Assembly (NCBI RefSeq): GCF_904846715.1
Contig: NZ_CAJHBU010000013.1
Span: 1-64,000, forward strand
Source of the DNA: Psychrobacter vallis
GTDB taxonomy: Bacteria; Pseudomonadota; Gammaproteobacteria; Pseudomonadales; Moraxellaceae
Length of the DNA: 64,000 bases
Reading direction: 5' to 3'
Positions 1 to 8,854 of the stretch are shown here, piece by piece. The notes below the pieces were generated by a model. It saw only the letters and a list, made by a program, of their open reading frames with translations, did not search any database and had not been told where the DNA came from. Positions within the stretch are counted from its first letter, which is position 1. Each line of letters begins with the position of its first letter. The position numbers were made by a program, and so were the translations under genes.

Positions 1-88
1 TAATAATTTTAATAAAAAATATGCCGATTAGCGCCAAAAAAAGAGTAGAATTAGGAATTCTCTCAAAAATTTTACTATTACTATTCAT
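1..88 (-). CDS. N-terminus of a membrane protein, possibly Wzy polymerase (partial)
   Basis: An ATG at position 88 opens a leftward reading frame that stays open to the window edge (29 codons). It overlaps the last 8 bases of the upstream glycosyltransferase gene, as is common in these operons. The translation starts MNSNSKIFERIPNST and then becomes strongly hydrophobic (LFLALIGIFFIKII), which looks like a first transmembrane helix. A polytopic membrane protein among capsule glycosyltransferases is most often the repeat-unit polymerase Wzy, and no other Wzy candidate is seen in the window. That identity is inference from context, since only the first helix is visible. Confidence 0.5.
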   Translation of the reverse strand, partial: MNSNSKIFERIPNSTLFLALIGIFFIKII

Positions 89-1169
89 AATATAAAGCAG
101 TCCATTTCTCTATTATATCTTTCAAAGAAAATTTTTCCTGGACATGGTTTAAGTTTTTATTGATTACGATACTCTTATCTTCGTCTTCAAGCTCTAAAGC
201 ATATTTCATCTTATTCTTTAACGCTATAGCATCAGCAGGTGGTGCTAAGAAGTCAGAGTTGCTTAAGACCTCAGCCACCCCTCCACAGTCGGTTGCTACC
301 ACTAAACATTCACATGCCATTGCTTCGGCAACCACTAAACCAAACCCTTCATACTTAGATGGCAGAACAAATAAATCTGCGGCATTCATAAGCTCAGGAA
401 TATCACTTCTTCTACCTAGTAATACAACTTCTTTTTTTAAGCTCAAACTACTAATCATATCTTCTATTAGGTTTCTTAACTCGCCATCACCAGCAATTAC
501 TACCTTCAAAGGATAGGTTATCTCTTTTTTTAACAAACTAATCGCTTTTAATAGATTAGGATAATCCTTTTGCTCATTAAACCTTCCAACTGCGAGAATT
601 ATTCCACATTCTTCCGTAAGATCTAACTCTTGTTTTAATTTTGCTCTAGCTTCTGGTATACAATTAAATTTTTCTAGGTCGATGCCATTATATACAGTCT
701 GCATTCCATTATTAGGAACAGCACCTATAGCTTCAAATGCTTCAGTAGCTTCTTGACTCACATTAGTAGAAATATTGGCCAAATTATGAGTTACCCTATA
801 ACTCAACATCCTTAGAGCACCTCCTTCATTACTATTATGAGCGGTGCATATTAATTTTTTGATAGGGGTAGTTACTCTAACCAAACGCATCAGAATATTT
901 GCATGTACCATATGCGAATGCACCACATCTGGTCTAAACTTCCTAATAATTTTTGCTAATCTAATATAAGTTGGCAGCAATGATTTAAAGTCATTCAAAT
1001 TAGCCTTTATAAGCTCAATCTCTTTGTAATCTGGCTTAGTAAGTGCCTCACCAGTGAGATAAGCAATCTTAACATCATGACCTTTTTTGAACATCTCATT
1101 TGCTAAATCGCAAACAACACGCTCAGCGCCTCCGCTACCCAATCCAGTGATTACATATAATATTCTCAC
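81..1169 (-). CDS. Glycosyltransferase family 4 (capsule)
   Basis: A 362-residue cytoplasmic glycosyltransferase, the usual length for GT4 (GT-B fold). The N-terminus has the typical opening beta strand and glycine loop (RILYVITGLGSGGAE, residues 2-16). The C-terminal donor-binding half carries the EX7E motif in 'PSKYEGFGLVVAEAM' (about residues 270-285), which retaining GT4 enzymes use for the nucleotide sugar. It probably adds one sugar to the lipid-linked repeat unit. The donor and linkage cannot be read from sequence. The start abuts the stop of the preceding GT4 gene (position 1170) with no gap, and the stop overlaps the next gene, so the genes are co-transcribed. Base composition is AT-rich. 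Confidence 0.88.
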   Translation of the reverse strand: MRILYVITGLGSGGAERVVCDLANEMFKKGHDVKIAYLTGEALTKPDYKEIELIKANLNDFKSLLPTYIRLAKIIRKFRPDVVHSHMVHANILMRLVRVTTPIKKLICTAHNSNEGGALRMLSYRVTHNLANISTNVSQEATEAFEAIGAVPNNGMQTVYNGIDLEKFNCIPEARAKLKQELDLTEECGIILAVGRFNEQKDYPNLLKAISLLKKEITYPLKVVIAGDGELRNLIEDMISSLSLKKEVVLLGRRSDIPELMNAADLFVLPSKYEGFGLVVAEAMACECLVVATDCGGVAEVLSNSDFLAPPADAIALKNKMKYALELEDEDKSIVINKNLNHVQEKFSLKDIIEKWTALYYE

Positions 1170-2243
1170 TTAATTTACCTTATTCTTTTCAATTAACAAT
1201 AATTCGATACCTTGAGTAATTTGCCCTAACACTTTGTCTTCATTAAATAATTTAGCTTTATCTATACAAGCATCGTAATAACTGTCTGCATTATCAATCA
1301 GAGACAATACACTTTGCTGAAATTTGGGCGACTCTATATCTCTAGGAATAAATGAAACTCCAGTAACACCAGCAAAACCTTCTATAAACTCCGCACAAAA
1401 CCCCGCGCTCTTGGTTGTAATTGCTGGTATACCACGAGCATGTGCTTCGAGTAAAGTAGTTGCAAATCCCTCATGATGACTGGTTATAGCAAAACATTTG
1501 ATACTGTCATATATTGCTGGCAACTCTTTTCTATCAGCCCAATCTTGCAAAACTATACTATCTTCTAGACCTGCTTGCTCAATAGCTTTAACTAGATTAC
1601 TTCTTTCTTCACCACGTCCTAATATCAACGCCTTGATTGGTTCAGCTCGTTGAGAGTTGAGACGTTCAATTAAGTCGATAAAAAGAGGTATATTTTTCTC
1701 TCTAGAAAGTCTAGAAATAATGCCTAAATCATATTTTTTAGCCACTTTACAGTCGCTAAAAAACCATGGCGATATAAAATTACCGACAAAATCCACTTCA
1801 ACTGGAAATATATCTACGTTCTCTTTATTCACACTAAAAATTTTGTCACAAAAAAGACTAGAAAATTTTAATAATTTATATTCAAAAGGAGCATATCCTA
1901 GACCAGCAGCATTTTTCTTTTGTAAATAGATATGCAAAAGAGCTACTACTTTTATACCGTGAGATTTAAATATAGGCGCTAGCCAAAGAGAGGACAAGTC
2001 ATTGAGGACTATTATTTTAATATTGGATTTCTTAAGCTTCTTAGCAAAAGAATATGAATCTAGCAATCGCTTTTTTTTAGAAATTACAGATTCCATTTTC
2101 ATAGTAGGACAATCAAAGCTCTCTGGTTCAGAAGTCGCAATAGTTGTAGACAGACCTTTATTGTTCATATATTTACATAAATATTCTATATAAACTTGGC
2201 CACCACCCCAAATATTCTCACTAGGTGAGTAAATACATATCAT
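1170..2243 (-). CDS. Glycosyltransferase family 4 (capsule)
   Basis: A 357-residue protein of the GT4/GT-B type. The N-terminus 'ICIYSPSENIWGGGQVYIEYL' has the glycine-rich acceptor-side loop, and 'LGIISRLSREKNIPLFIDLIE' (about residues 173-193) is the start of the donor domain. The EX7E motif lies in 'SHHEGFATTLLEAHARG' (about residues 255-271). It is likely a cytoplasmic transferase building the capsule repeat unit. The sugar donor is unknown. A 57-bp gap separates it from the GT2 gene upstream, and it runs directly into the next GT4 gene. Composition is AT-rich, like its neighbours. Confidence 0.88.
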   Translation of the reverse strand: MICIYSPSENIWGGGQVYIEYLCKYMNNKGLSTTIATSEPESFDCPTMKMESVISKKKRLLDSYSFAKKLKKSNIKIIVLNDLSSLWLAPIFKSHGIKVVALLHIYLQKKNAAGLGYAPFEYKLLKFSSLFCDKIFSVNKENVDIFPVEVDFVGNFISPWFFSDCKVAKKYDLGIISRLSREKNIPLFIDLIERLNSQRAEPIKALILGRGEERSNLVKAIEQAGLEDSIVLQDWADRKELPAIYDSIKCFAITSHHEGFATTLLEAHARGIPAITTKSAGFCAEFIEGFAGVTGVSFIPRDIESPKFQQSVLSLIDNADSYYDACIDKAKLFNEDKVLGQITQGIELLLIEKNKVN

Positions 2244-2300
2244 AAAATAGTCCAGTAATTTTTTAATTGAGACATTTACTATATTGGTTATTAAACCTAT

Positions 2301-3242
2301 TTATTTTATTCCTTTATAGCTTTTAATAGATTTCTCTAAAGTTACTTTAGGAGCTATACTAATTGCTAAAGCAAATATATACATTTTATCAGCTTGAGGC
2401 AAAGCCAATTTTGAGATTTTTTTGGCAGATACAATATCACCTCTATATAGCGAATGTTTAATTCCACTATGCAATCTACTATTTATATATCTTCTAATAT
2501 TTTTTTGCTTCAAAATTGATGGCTTTAGTTTTGATTCATTTACAATTAAATTTATCGATGGAGATATATCATTTAATATCAAGAACTCTTTAGCTTTTTT
2601 AACAGTCTCTTGAGAATCCATTGCACCATTAGTGCCCCTGAAGTAATAAGATGTAACTTTATCTGATATTGCTACAGGATAAGACAACGATATTTTTGCC
2701 CAATACTCTAAGTCTTCGCCCATTTTTTTATTACTAAACCCTCCGATTTTATTAAAAATTTCTTTTTTTATAGCAACAGAGGAACTAGTTATTACGCTTA
2801 TTTTCTTCGAAGCTTCAAAAAAATAATTTACAGAGTGGATATTACTAGACTTATATTCATCAACAGTAGAAAATTCTTTACCATCTTCTAACTCTAAAAT
2901 TTTTGTAGAAACCATGCCGGAATCAGGAAATTCTTTTATTATATTAAACAACTCACTTAAATGATTCGTAGACCAAGCATCATCAGCATCAAGTAAAGCA
3001 ATCCACTTATAATTGGATTCAGTCATACCTTTATTTCTCGCCGCACCTACACCTTGATTAGCTTGCTTTATGACTCTAATCCTAGAATCTGAAATATCTT
3101 TAATACTTATTAAACTATTATCAGTTGAACCATCATCTACAACAATCAGCTCAAATTCTTTATATGTCTGAGCCAGTACGCTTTCTACTGCACGAAGGAT
3201 ATATTTTTCTTTATTATATAAAGGTATTACCACACTAAACAT
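2301..3242 (-). CDS. Glycosyltransferase family 2 (capsule)
   Basis: A 313-residue inverting GT2 (GT-A fold) enzyme. The N-terminal 'FSVVIPLYNKEKYILRAVESVLAQTY' and 'ELIVVDDGSTDNS' are the classic nucleotide-binding segments, and 'WIALLDADDAW' (about residues 81-91) supplies the DXD-like metal-binding site. The C-terminal third has no recognisable motif. It most likely transfers one sugar during assembly of the undecaprenyl-linked repeat unit in the cytoplasm. It sits 14 bp after the GT52-like gene. The specific donor and acceptor cannot be inferred. Confidence 0.88.
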   Translation of the reverse strand: MFSVVIPLYNKEKYILRAVESVLAQTYKEFELIVVDDGSTDNSLISIKDISDSRIRVIKQANQGVGAARNKGMTESNYKWIALLDADDAWSTNHLSELFNIIKEFPDSGMVSTKILELEDGKEFSTVDEYKSSNIHSVNYFFEASKKISVITSSSVAIKKEIFNKIGGFSNKKMGEDLEYWAKISLSYPVAISDKVTSYYFRGTNGAMDSQETVKKAKEFLILNDISPSINLIVNESKLKPSILKQKNIRRYINSRLHSGIKHSLYRGDIVSAKKISKLALPQADKMYIFALAISIAPKVTLEKSIKSYKGIK

Positions 3243-3256
3243 TGTAGAACCTCAAA

Positions 3257-4186
3257 TTAAATTAAAATCGGTGTACATCCTGATTTTTTACTAAGCTCAA
3301 AAAGCTCAGGAGTTTGTATAGAGTCCTTCGGAAGTAGAACAATACATTCTTTACAAAGTGGGCCTATGTTAAGCATCACGCTACTAAACCAACCAACTAA
3401 TACGATAGAGGCATCTTGTGCATCCGTTATTATTGCCTCTTCAGCAATTCTACCCTTTTTATCTAAAAATTTAGCACCTAAATTAAGAGGGTTACGTTCT
3501 CTTGGATGAGTAACGTAACAATCTATTTTTAAGTCTTTGACATGACCTTCTAATCTTTTGATCTGCTCTTGAGACATAACTTCTTCAAATGGGCTGGCTA
3601 TGAAATAGGTCTTAGTCGTACTTGATTTCTTATATTTGTTTTTTTCAAAGTAATCTATATATCTTAGCTGTTCATTTTCAACAATATTTTCATAATTTTT
3701 ATATATAGTATAATGGTAGGAAATTCTTCTTTTTATAATATTAAGTGGAACAGCACCTATAGCAAATTGATAAATTCTAGATCTATTAGAGTTAAGATCA
3801 CTATAAAATATACCGTTATTAACTATATTAGCAGCCCCGTCATCAAAGGTAATTAATTTTGCTTTATTATGTTTAGAGATTAAAGAATTTGGTACTAAAG
3901 CATTTATGCTAGCAAAGATCACAGTATTATATTTTTTATACCTATACCACTTATTTGCTTTTAATCGAAATGTTATATGAGAGATTATATCAAATCGTTT
4001 AAACCTAACAAATATATAGTCTGACTTATGGGCTTTTAGAGCTAAAGCACTATAATAGTGTTTATCTTCTTCAGAATTATTCTGAGTAAAATACACAAGA
4101 TCAAAATTAAAGATATTTTCCTTTTCTAAAACTATATTTGCTAACCATGCTTGAAAAGGCGTCCTAACAATCAGTAAAGTTTTCAT
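3257..4186 (-). CDS. GT52-family glycosyltransferase, probable nonulosonate (legionaminic acid) transferase
   Basis: A 309-residue protein resembling the GT52 family, which includes the Neisseria LPS alpha-2,3-sialyltransferase Lst. Visible landmarks are the N-terminal 'LLIVRTPFQAWLANIV', the motif 'LITFDDGAANI' (Lst has a matching FDDG segment) and 'YVTHPRERNPL' followed by 'IAEEAIITD' (Lst has a matching HPR segment and a following IED region). A longer frame opens at 4210, but ATG at 4186 (or 4189) has AGGA just upstream and begins at the conserved strand. It lies next to legF, the gene making the CMP-activated nonulosonic acid, so it is the best candidate to transfer legionaminic acid. 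The family call is from remembered motifs, and the substrate is inference. Confidence 0.68.
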   Translation of the reverse strand: MKTLLIVRTPFQAWLANIVLEKENIFNFDLVYFTQNNSEEDKHYYSALALKAHKSDYIFVRFKRFDIISHITFRLKANKWYRYKKYNTVIFASINALVPNSLISKHNKAKLITFDDGAANIVNNGIFYSDLNSNRSRIYQFAIGAVPLNIIKRRISYHYTIYKNYENIVENEQLRYIDYFEKNKYKKSSTTKTYFIASPFEEVMSQEQIKRLEGHVKDLKIDCYVTHPRERNPLNLGAKFLDKKGRIAEEAIITDAQDASIVLVGWFSSVMLNIGPLCKECIVLLPKDSIQTPELFELSKKSGCTPILI

Positions 4187-4256
4187 CATGTATCCTGTTG
4201 TTAGTATCAATTTTATAAAAATATAACTAATTATGCCATTAAATAAATTTCAAACA

Positions 4257-4937
4257 TTAATTTTCAAGCAAAAATCTAGCTAACTCAAAGTCATTTTCGG
4301 TATCGATATCTATGGATGACTTTCTATTCATTACATAGGCATAAGTCCCATCACTATACAAATTATCTAAATCGCCCACGTAACTTCTATCAAATAGATA
4401 TACAGCACCATTTAATCTAAAGAAAGTCTCAAGATCCTGAGTTCTTTTATTACTATCAGGCTTTATAAAACCATCCATCGAACCATTTATACCTAGCGTA
4501 TTGCAGAATTGAATAGGATGCTCAAGCTCACATACAGAAATAACTGCCTTCGCTGACCTTTCATGCATCAGATCCATGGATTCTTCTATGTGTCTTGCAT
4601 TTCTTAAAGGAGATGTAGGTTGCAAAATAGCTATATTAGAGACCTGCTGACTGTGGTTCTTATCAAACCATTCTACTAAGTGAGTGATAACATCATTAGT
4701 TGTTGCAGTATCACTAGCTAATTCCGTAGGCCTCATAAATGGTATCTCAGCACCAAACTTCTTAGATATTCTTGCAATTTCTTTATCATCTGTACTTACA
4801 AATACATGATCAAATATATTGCTTTCTAAAGCGGCTTCAATAGTCCATGCAATCAAAGGCTTACCTGCTAGTAGCTTTATATTTTTACCTGGTAAACGCT
4901 TGCTACCACCACGAGCAGGAATAATAGCAATGTTCAT
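4257..4937 (-). CDS. legF: CMP-legionaminic acid synthetase (NeuA/LegF family)
   Basis: A 226-residue cytidylyltransferase that activates a nonulosonic acid with CTP to give the CMP-sugar and pyrophosphate. The N-terminal 'AIIPARGGSKRLPGKNIK' is the CTP-binding loop of CMP-Neu5Ac synthetases, and 'ILQPTSPLR' (about residues 104-112) and 'IDIDTENDFELA' near the C-terminus are family hallmarks. The start overlaps the stop of ptmE (TAATG), implying translational coupling. The NeuA family does not by itself separate sialic from legionaminic substrates. The neighbouring dehydratase and aminotransferase point to legionaminic acid. Confidence 0.85.
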   Translation of the reverse strand: MNIAIIPARGGSKRLPGKNIKLLAGKPLIAWTIEAALESNIFDHVFVSTDDKEIARISKKFGAEIPFMRPTELASDTATTNDVITHLVEWFDKNHSQQVSNIAILQPTSPLRNARHIEESMDLMHERSAKAVISVCELEHPIQFCNTLGINGSMDGFIKPDSNKRTQDLETFFRLNGAVYLFDRSYVGDLDNLYSDGTYAYVMNRKSSIDIDTENDFELARFLLEN

Positions 4938-5986
4938 TAAGTAAATCCTTTAATATCTTGCTGTGCTTTTTGATAATCTGCCATCTGTCCAATATCAAGC
5001 CAATAGTCATAGCTGGTATAAATACCAACTTTTTCTTGCTTTTCCATTCTCTCTGCAAGCAATGTAGGTAAATCTATCTTTATGTTTGGTTTAACTGAAG
5101 CTACACACTCAGGACTTAAGACGTATATGCCAGTATTGATATGGTAGCGATAAGTTGGTTTTTCGACCATGGCAGTAATTAGATTATCCTGACTTTCTAC
5201 AACGCCGAAAGAAACTTTGTGTTCAAGTTCACGGACACACATGGTAGCATCGAATTGATGGAATTCATGATGATCTAGTAAGTGTTTAAAATCTATTTTT
5301 GTTAAGACATCACCGTTCATCATAATTAAAGGTAATTTAGGTAAGTTTTTTGGTAGTAAACCTAAAGCTCCCCCAGTTCCTAGTGGTGACTCTTCATGAA
5401 TGTAAGTAACACTAATATTCCATTTGCTTCCGTCATCGAAATGATCTCGAATGACTTCTGACATATAGTGAGTAGATATATAAAAATCGTGAAAACCAAG
5501 TCTAATAAACTGATTAATCAAATGCTCTAGCATAGGCTTATCACCTACAGGTAGCATAGGTTTAGGACAATGGTCTGTTAGCGGACGTAAACGTGTACCA
5601 AAGCCACCAGCCATGATAAATACAGGGTTATCAATCTTTTCAGGATGTAAAACTTGGTGTAATGTCTCTAATCCTATCAGATGACCCTTATCATCGACCA
5701 CCAGCAGAGACAATACACCATGTTTGTCCATTATTTCGATACGCTGTTGTCTAGTATGAGATGCCGTTACCGTTTTAGGGTCCCTATTCATCACAGTAGT
5801 AACAGAGTCAGTCATATCACATGACACTAATAAACCCCGCCGAATATCACCATCCGTCACTGTGCCAAGTATTTTATTATTATTATCACACACTACCGCT
5901 ATGCGTAAAGCCGTATCATTGAGTGTACGCATGGCATCTCGAATTGTTGATTTAGGTGTCAGCACCACATCTTTCCAATTAGTCAT
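4937..5986 (-). CDS. ptmE: CBS-domain sugar-1-phosphate nucleotidyltransferase (PtmE-like)
   Basis: A 349-residue fusion. Residues about 1-120 form two CBS motifs ('AVVCDNNNKILGTVTDGDIRRGLL' and 'LLVVDDKGHLIGLETLHQVL'). Residues 125-349 form a nucleotidyltransferase with the signature 'FIMAGGFGTRLRPLTDHCPKPMLPVGDKPMLEH'. In Campylobacter the same architecture (PtmE) makes the GDP-linked amino sugar that enters the legionaminic acid pathway, so the likely reaction is GlcN-1-P plus GTP. The Acinetobacter K-locus equivalent is the lgaF-type gene. It sits between legH (12-bp gap) and legF (1-bp overlap). Nucleotide preference is inferred from the pathway and is not visible in the sequence. Confidence 0.8.
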   Translation of the reverse strand: MTNWKDVVLTPKSTIRDAMRTLNDTALRIAVVCDNNNKILGTVTDGDIRRGLLVSCDMTDSVTTVMNRDPKTVTASHTRQQRIEIMDKHGVLSLLVVDDKGHLIGLETLHQVLHPEKIDNPVFIMAGGFGTRLRPLTDHCPKPMLPVGDKPMLEHLINQFIRLGFHDFYISTHYMSEVIRDHFDDGSKWNISVTYIHEESPLGTGGALGLLPKNLPKLPLIMMNGDVLTKIDFKHLLDHHEFHQFDATMCVRELEHKVSFGVVESQDNLITAMVEKPTYRYHINTGIYVLSPECVASVKPNIKIDLPTLLAERMEKQEKVGIYTSYDYWLDIGQMADYQKAQQDIKGFT

Positions 5987-5998
5987 TAGCTCTTGCTC

Positions 5999-6637
5999 CT
6001 AGCGCAGAATTCGGTTACGTGCAGGGACAATGACCTGTTTTTCTGGTACATCGCGAACTACTGTACATCCAGCGCCTACAACAGATTGCTGTCCGATTTT
6101 TATACTTTGTATCACGTTTGCTCCAGTACCTATATGTACTTGAGATCCAGTAATTACACCACCACTTAATGTGGCATTTGGTGCAATATGATTATGAGGT
6201 CCAATTGAGCAATCATGCTCAACAATTGCGCCACTATTAATTAAGCAGTTACGATTTATATTCGCGTTAGTCTGAATAATTGCGCCATGCATGATCTGTA
6301 CACCTTGCGCCAGTTTAGCACTGCTAGCTACAATAGCATGAGGTGAAATTACTGATGAGAAAGTGTATCCATGCTCTGAAAAATAGTTAAATAACCTAAA
6401 ATGTGTATCGTTACCTGGTATAGCACCAATACCATTTATTAATTCAATTTGATCTGGCGAGTATGTATCTAGCAAACTTTCATCACTTACTAAACGAGTT
6501 ATACCTTTTAGAGGACTATTCTCATAAACCTGTATGGGCGAAACAACAGCAACAATGTCTCGTCCCTGATTCAAGAGTATTTCAGCGATAACAGACGCAT
6601 GCCCTCCCGAGCCTATAATCACTAGCGGCTTAGGCAT
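5999..6637 (-). CDS. legH: Sialic/legionaminic acid pathway O/N-acetyltransferase (NeuD/PglD/LegH family)
   Basis: A 212-residue acetyltransferase. The N-terminal 'KPLVIIGSGGHASVIAEIL' is the nucleotide-sugar-binding fold of PglD/NeuD proteins. From about residue 90 the sequence becomes left-handed beta-helix hexapeptide repeats (for example 'VQIMHGAIIQTNANINRNCLINSGAIVEHDCSI' split over successive turns), with the active-site His in 'IVEHDCSIG'. Expected role: acetyl-CoA-dependent N-acetylation of the 4-amino sugar made by LegC. A longer frame opens at 6658, but ATG at 6637 matches the family N-terminus and has GGAG upstream. Either start overlaps the end of legI. Confidence 0.78.
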   Translation of the reverse strand: MPKPLVIIGSGGHASVIAEILLNQGRDIVAVVSPIQVYENSPLKGITRLVSDESLLDTYSPDQIELINGIGAIPGNDTHFRLFNYFSEHGYTFSSVISPHAIVASSAKLAQGVQIMHGAIIQTNANINRNCLINSGAIVEHDCSIGPHNHIAPNATLSGGVITGSQVHIGTGANVIQSIKIGQQSVVGAGCTVVRDVPEKQVIVPARNRILR

Positions 6638-7703
6638 TGATAAGGTCTCCCTCATCATAATCTTTCTGAGATTTTTTACCTAACAATGACCAGTATTTGC
6701 ATGGCGATAAACCATCGCCTGGTCGCTTAATAGTTAAGTTATTTTCAGTAAACACTTCACCCGCCTTTATTACCTCCGCTGCCACTAAACTTTTACGCGC
6801 TATTGGTTTGTTTTTTATCTCTGATGGCTGAGGGCCTTTTATACCATTACCTAAAGCCTGCTCAACATCACGAATAGCTTGTACCATAGCGGTTAATTCA
6901 TCAGGTTCTAATGATGCTTTATGATCAGGGCCTTGCAGCGTTTTATCAAGAGTAAAATGTTTCTCAATTAATTGAGCACCTAAAGCTGTTGCTGCTATCG
7001 GTATAGTAATACCAGCACTGTGATCTGAATAACCAACCGTCAGTTTAAAAGCTGATGCCAATGTCTGCATAGCATTCAGATTAATTTCATTGATAGGTGC
7101 CGGATACTCAGTTGTACAATGTAAAAGGGTCACTTTTTCCTGAAGTGCATTTTGACCTGCTTTACTATTATATGCCTCAAAAAAAGCTTGCTCACTAGGC
7201 TGTGAATTATGGGTATTCGTTAAACCAAACGCAATCACTGATAATGCGGCCTCGACTTCAGCCAAGCTAGCCATACCAGTAGATACTATTAAATCACAAC
7301 CTGTTAATGCATGCTCAAGTACAAAAGGAGCATTAGTTAATTCGCCTGATGGAATTTTAAGTGTCTTTAATTTGAGGTCGTCTACTAAAAAATCTAAGCT
7401 TTCTTTATCAAAAGCTGTAGACAAAAATTCAATACCAAGTTTATCGCAGTATGCAACTAACGATTTATGTGTATCATAGTCAAGCTCAAGACGATTCAAC
7501 ATGTCAAACTGCGATTCAGTCACACCTGTATTTTGTTTTTGATAATCAGCCTGTTGGGCATTTTTAGTAACTAGATTTTTAGCTTTAAAAGTTTGAAATT
7601 TTACGATATCAACACCTGCAGCATAGGCGGCATCAATCAACTTATAGGCCAAATCTGTACTACCATTGTGGTTAACACCAGCTTCAGCTATTATTTTTGT
7701 CAT
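6630..7703 (-). CDS. legI: N-acetylneuraminate/legionaminate synthase (NeuB/LegI family)
   Basis: A 357-residue synthase that condenses phosphoenolpyruvate with a 6-carbon amino sugar (here probably 2,4-diacetamido-2,4,6-trideoxymannose) to give the nonulosonic acid. The TIM-barrel part opens with 'IIAEAGVNHNGSTDLAYKLI' and includes 'VKFQTFKAKNLVT' and 'GYSDHSAGITIPIAA'. The C-terminal SAF (antifreeze-like) domain is visible from about residue 295 ('ARKSLVAAEVIKAGEVFTENNLTIKRPGDGLSP'), which closes the active site in NeuB dimers. Length is normal. The stop overlaps the legH start region, and the start lies 14 bp after legG. Confidence 0.87.
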   Translation of the reverse strand: MTKIIAEAGVNHNGSTDLAYKLIDAAYAAGVDIVKFQTFKAKNLVTKNAQQADYQKQNTGVTESQFDMLNRLELDYDTHKSLVAYCDKLGIEFLSTAFDKESLDFLVDDLKLKTLKIPSGELTNAPFVLEHALTGCDLIVSTGMASLAEVEAALSVIAFGLTNTHNSQPSEQAFFEAYNSKAGQNALQEKVTLLHCTTEYPAPINEINLNAMQTLASAFKLTVGYSDHSAGITIPIAATALGAQLIEKHFTLDKTLQGPDHKASLEPDELTAMVQAIRDVEQALGNGIKGPQPSEIKNKPIARKSLVAAEVIKAGEVFTENNLTIKRPGDGLSPCKYWSLLGKKSQKDYDEGDLINA

Positions 7704-7717
7704 AGTTTAGTACTTCC

Positions 7718-8854
7718 TTAAATGTCATGAAATCTTTTTATAGTTGATAAATCAGCCAATATAAGGACTTCTAAGATAGCTTTACTCGCTTGACCCTTAC
7801 CATATGGGTTAACAACTTTACTGAAATCACTTTCTAGTGCTACATTTAGCGCGTCGACAATACTTTCAGTCTTAGGAGCACAAGATATTACACTCTCAGC
7901 AGCTAACCGTCCGCGCTGTCTTTCCCCAATATTTACTGTAGGTACTTTAAAAGAGGGTACTTCTATGATTCCGCTAGAAGAATTTCCCACAACAGCAGCA
8001 GCATTACTTACGGTACTTAAGTAGCGTAATTGACCTAAAGAAGGTATAGCCAACACTCGTTGCGGCTGTTTTTTAGCATAATCTTCTAGAATAGCAACAA
8101 TCTCTCTGCCACCATCATCAGCATTTGGATACGTCAATACAATTTGTAGCTCTGGAAATTTATCAAGTGCAGCTAATAGATTTAAAAAAGATTGTTTCGC
8201 TGGCTCAGAAGCTAAGGTGACGGGGTGATAAGTAACCAAGACATAAGGTTGTTTCAGCTTGAAATTTAAAGAGTCACTCAACTCATCAACTGACATCAAT
8301 TTGCTACGTTTTAAATGATCTAGCCCTACTGCGCCAACATTAAACACTCTTTCAGGTGACTCACCTAATTGGATAACGCGGTTTCTATGCATTTCAGCAG
8401 ATGTAAAATGCAACAAACTTAGTTTAGTAATAGCATGACGAATTGCATCATCATATGCACCCTCAGTTATCTCTCCGCCGTGAATATGCGCAATCGGAAT
8501 ACGCAAAATCATAGCAGCCTGAGCCACTGCTAATGCTTCAAAACGATCACCTAAAACTACTAGTACATCAGGGTTCATACGAGCTAAAGCATCTGCAAAA
8601 CCAATTACACCTAAGCCGATACTTTTAGCAGTACCTACTGCAGAATCTGTAGAAAGTAACATTTCAACTTTCTCAGTAATTATAAAACCATCAGCTTCAA
8701 TCTGCTGATACGTCATACCAAACTCAGGTGACAAATGCATGGCTGATACAAGTAATTGTAACTCTAAAGTAGGGTCTGCTTGTATATCTTTTAATAACCA
8801 ATATAACAAACCATATTCTGCTCGTGTACCAGTAAATACTGCAATTTTTCTCAT
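7718..8854 (-). CDS. legG: Hydrolysing nucleotide-sugar 2-epimerase (NeuC/LegG family)
   Basis: A 378-residue GT-B-fold epimerase. 'IAVFTGTRAEYGLLYWLL' at the N-terminus, 'VVLGDRFEALAVAQAA' (about residues 95-110), 'IAHIHGGEITEGAYDDAIRHAITKLS' and 'VVGNSSSGIIEVPSFKVPTVNIGERQRGR' are hallmarks of NeuC-type UDP-GlcNAc 2-epimerases. The enzyme removes the nucleotide and inverts C2, giving the free manno-configured sugar used by LegI. A C2-epimerising hydrolase argues for legionaminic rather than pseudaminic acid, because PseG is a different, non-epimerising family. The start abuts the legC stop. Confidence 0.86.
   Translation of the reverse strand: MRKIAVFTGTRAEYGLLYWLLKDIQADPTLELQLLVSAMHLSPEFGMTYQQIEADGFIITEKVEMLLSTDSAVGTAKSIGLGVIGFADALARMNPDVLVVLGDRFEALAVAQAAMILRIPIAHIHGGEITEGAYDDAIRHAITKLSLLHFTSAEMHRNRVIQLGESPERVFNVGAVGLDHLKRSKLMSVDELSDSLNFKLKQPYVLVTYHPVTLASEPAKQSFLNLLAALDKFPELQIVLTYPNADDGGREIVAILEDYAKKQPQRVLAIPSLGQLRYLSTVSNAAAVVGNSSSGIIEVPSFKVPTVNIGERQRGRLAAESVISCAPKTESIVDALNVALESDFSKVVNPYGKGQASKAILEVLILADLSTIKRFHDI

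Noticed and set aside
160..516. Rightward open frame of 118 codons inside the first GT4 gene
   Set aside because: It is antisense to a clear glycosyltransferase, has Ser/Thr-rich low-complexity sequence and no family features.
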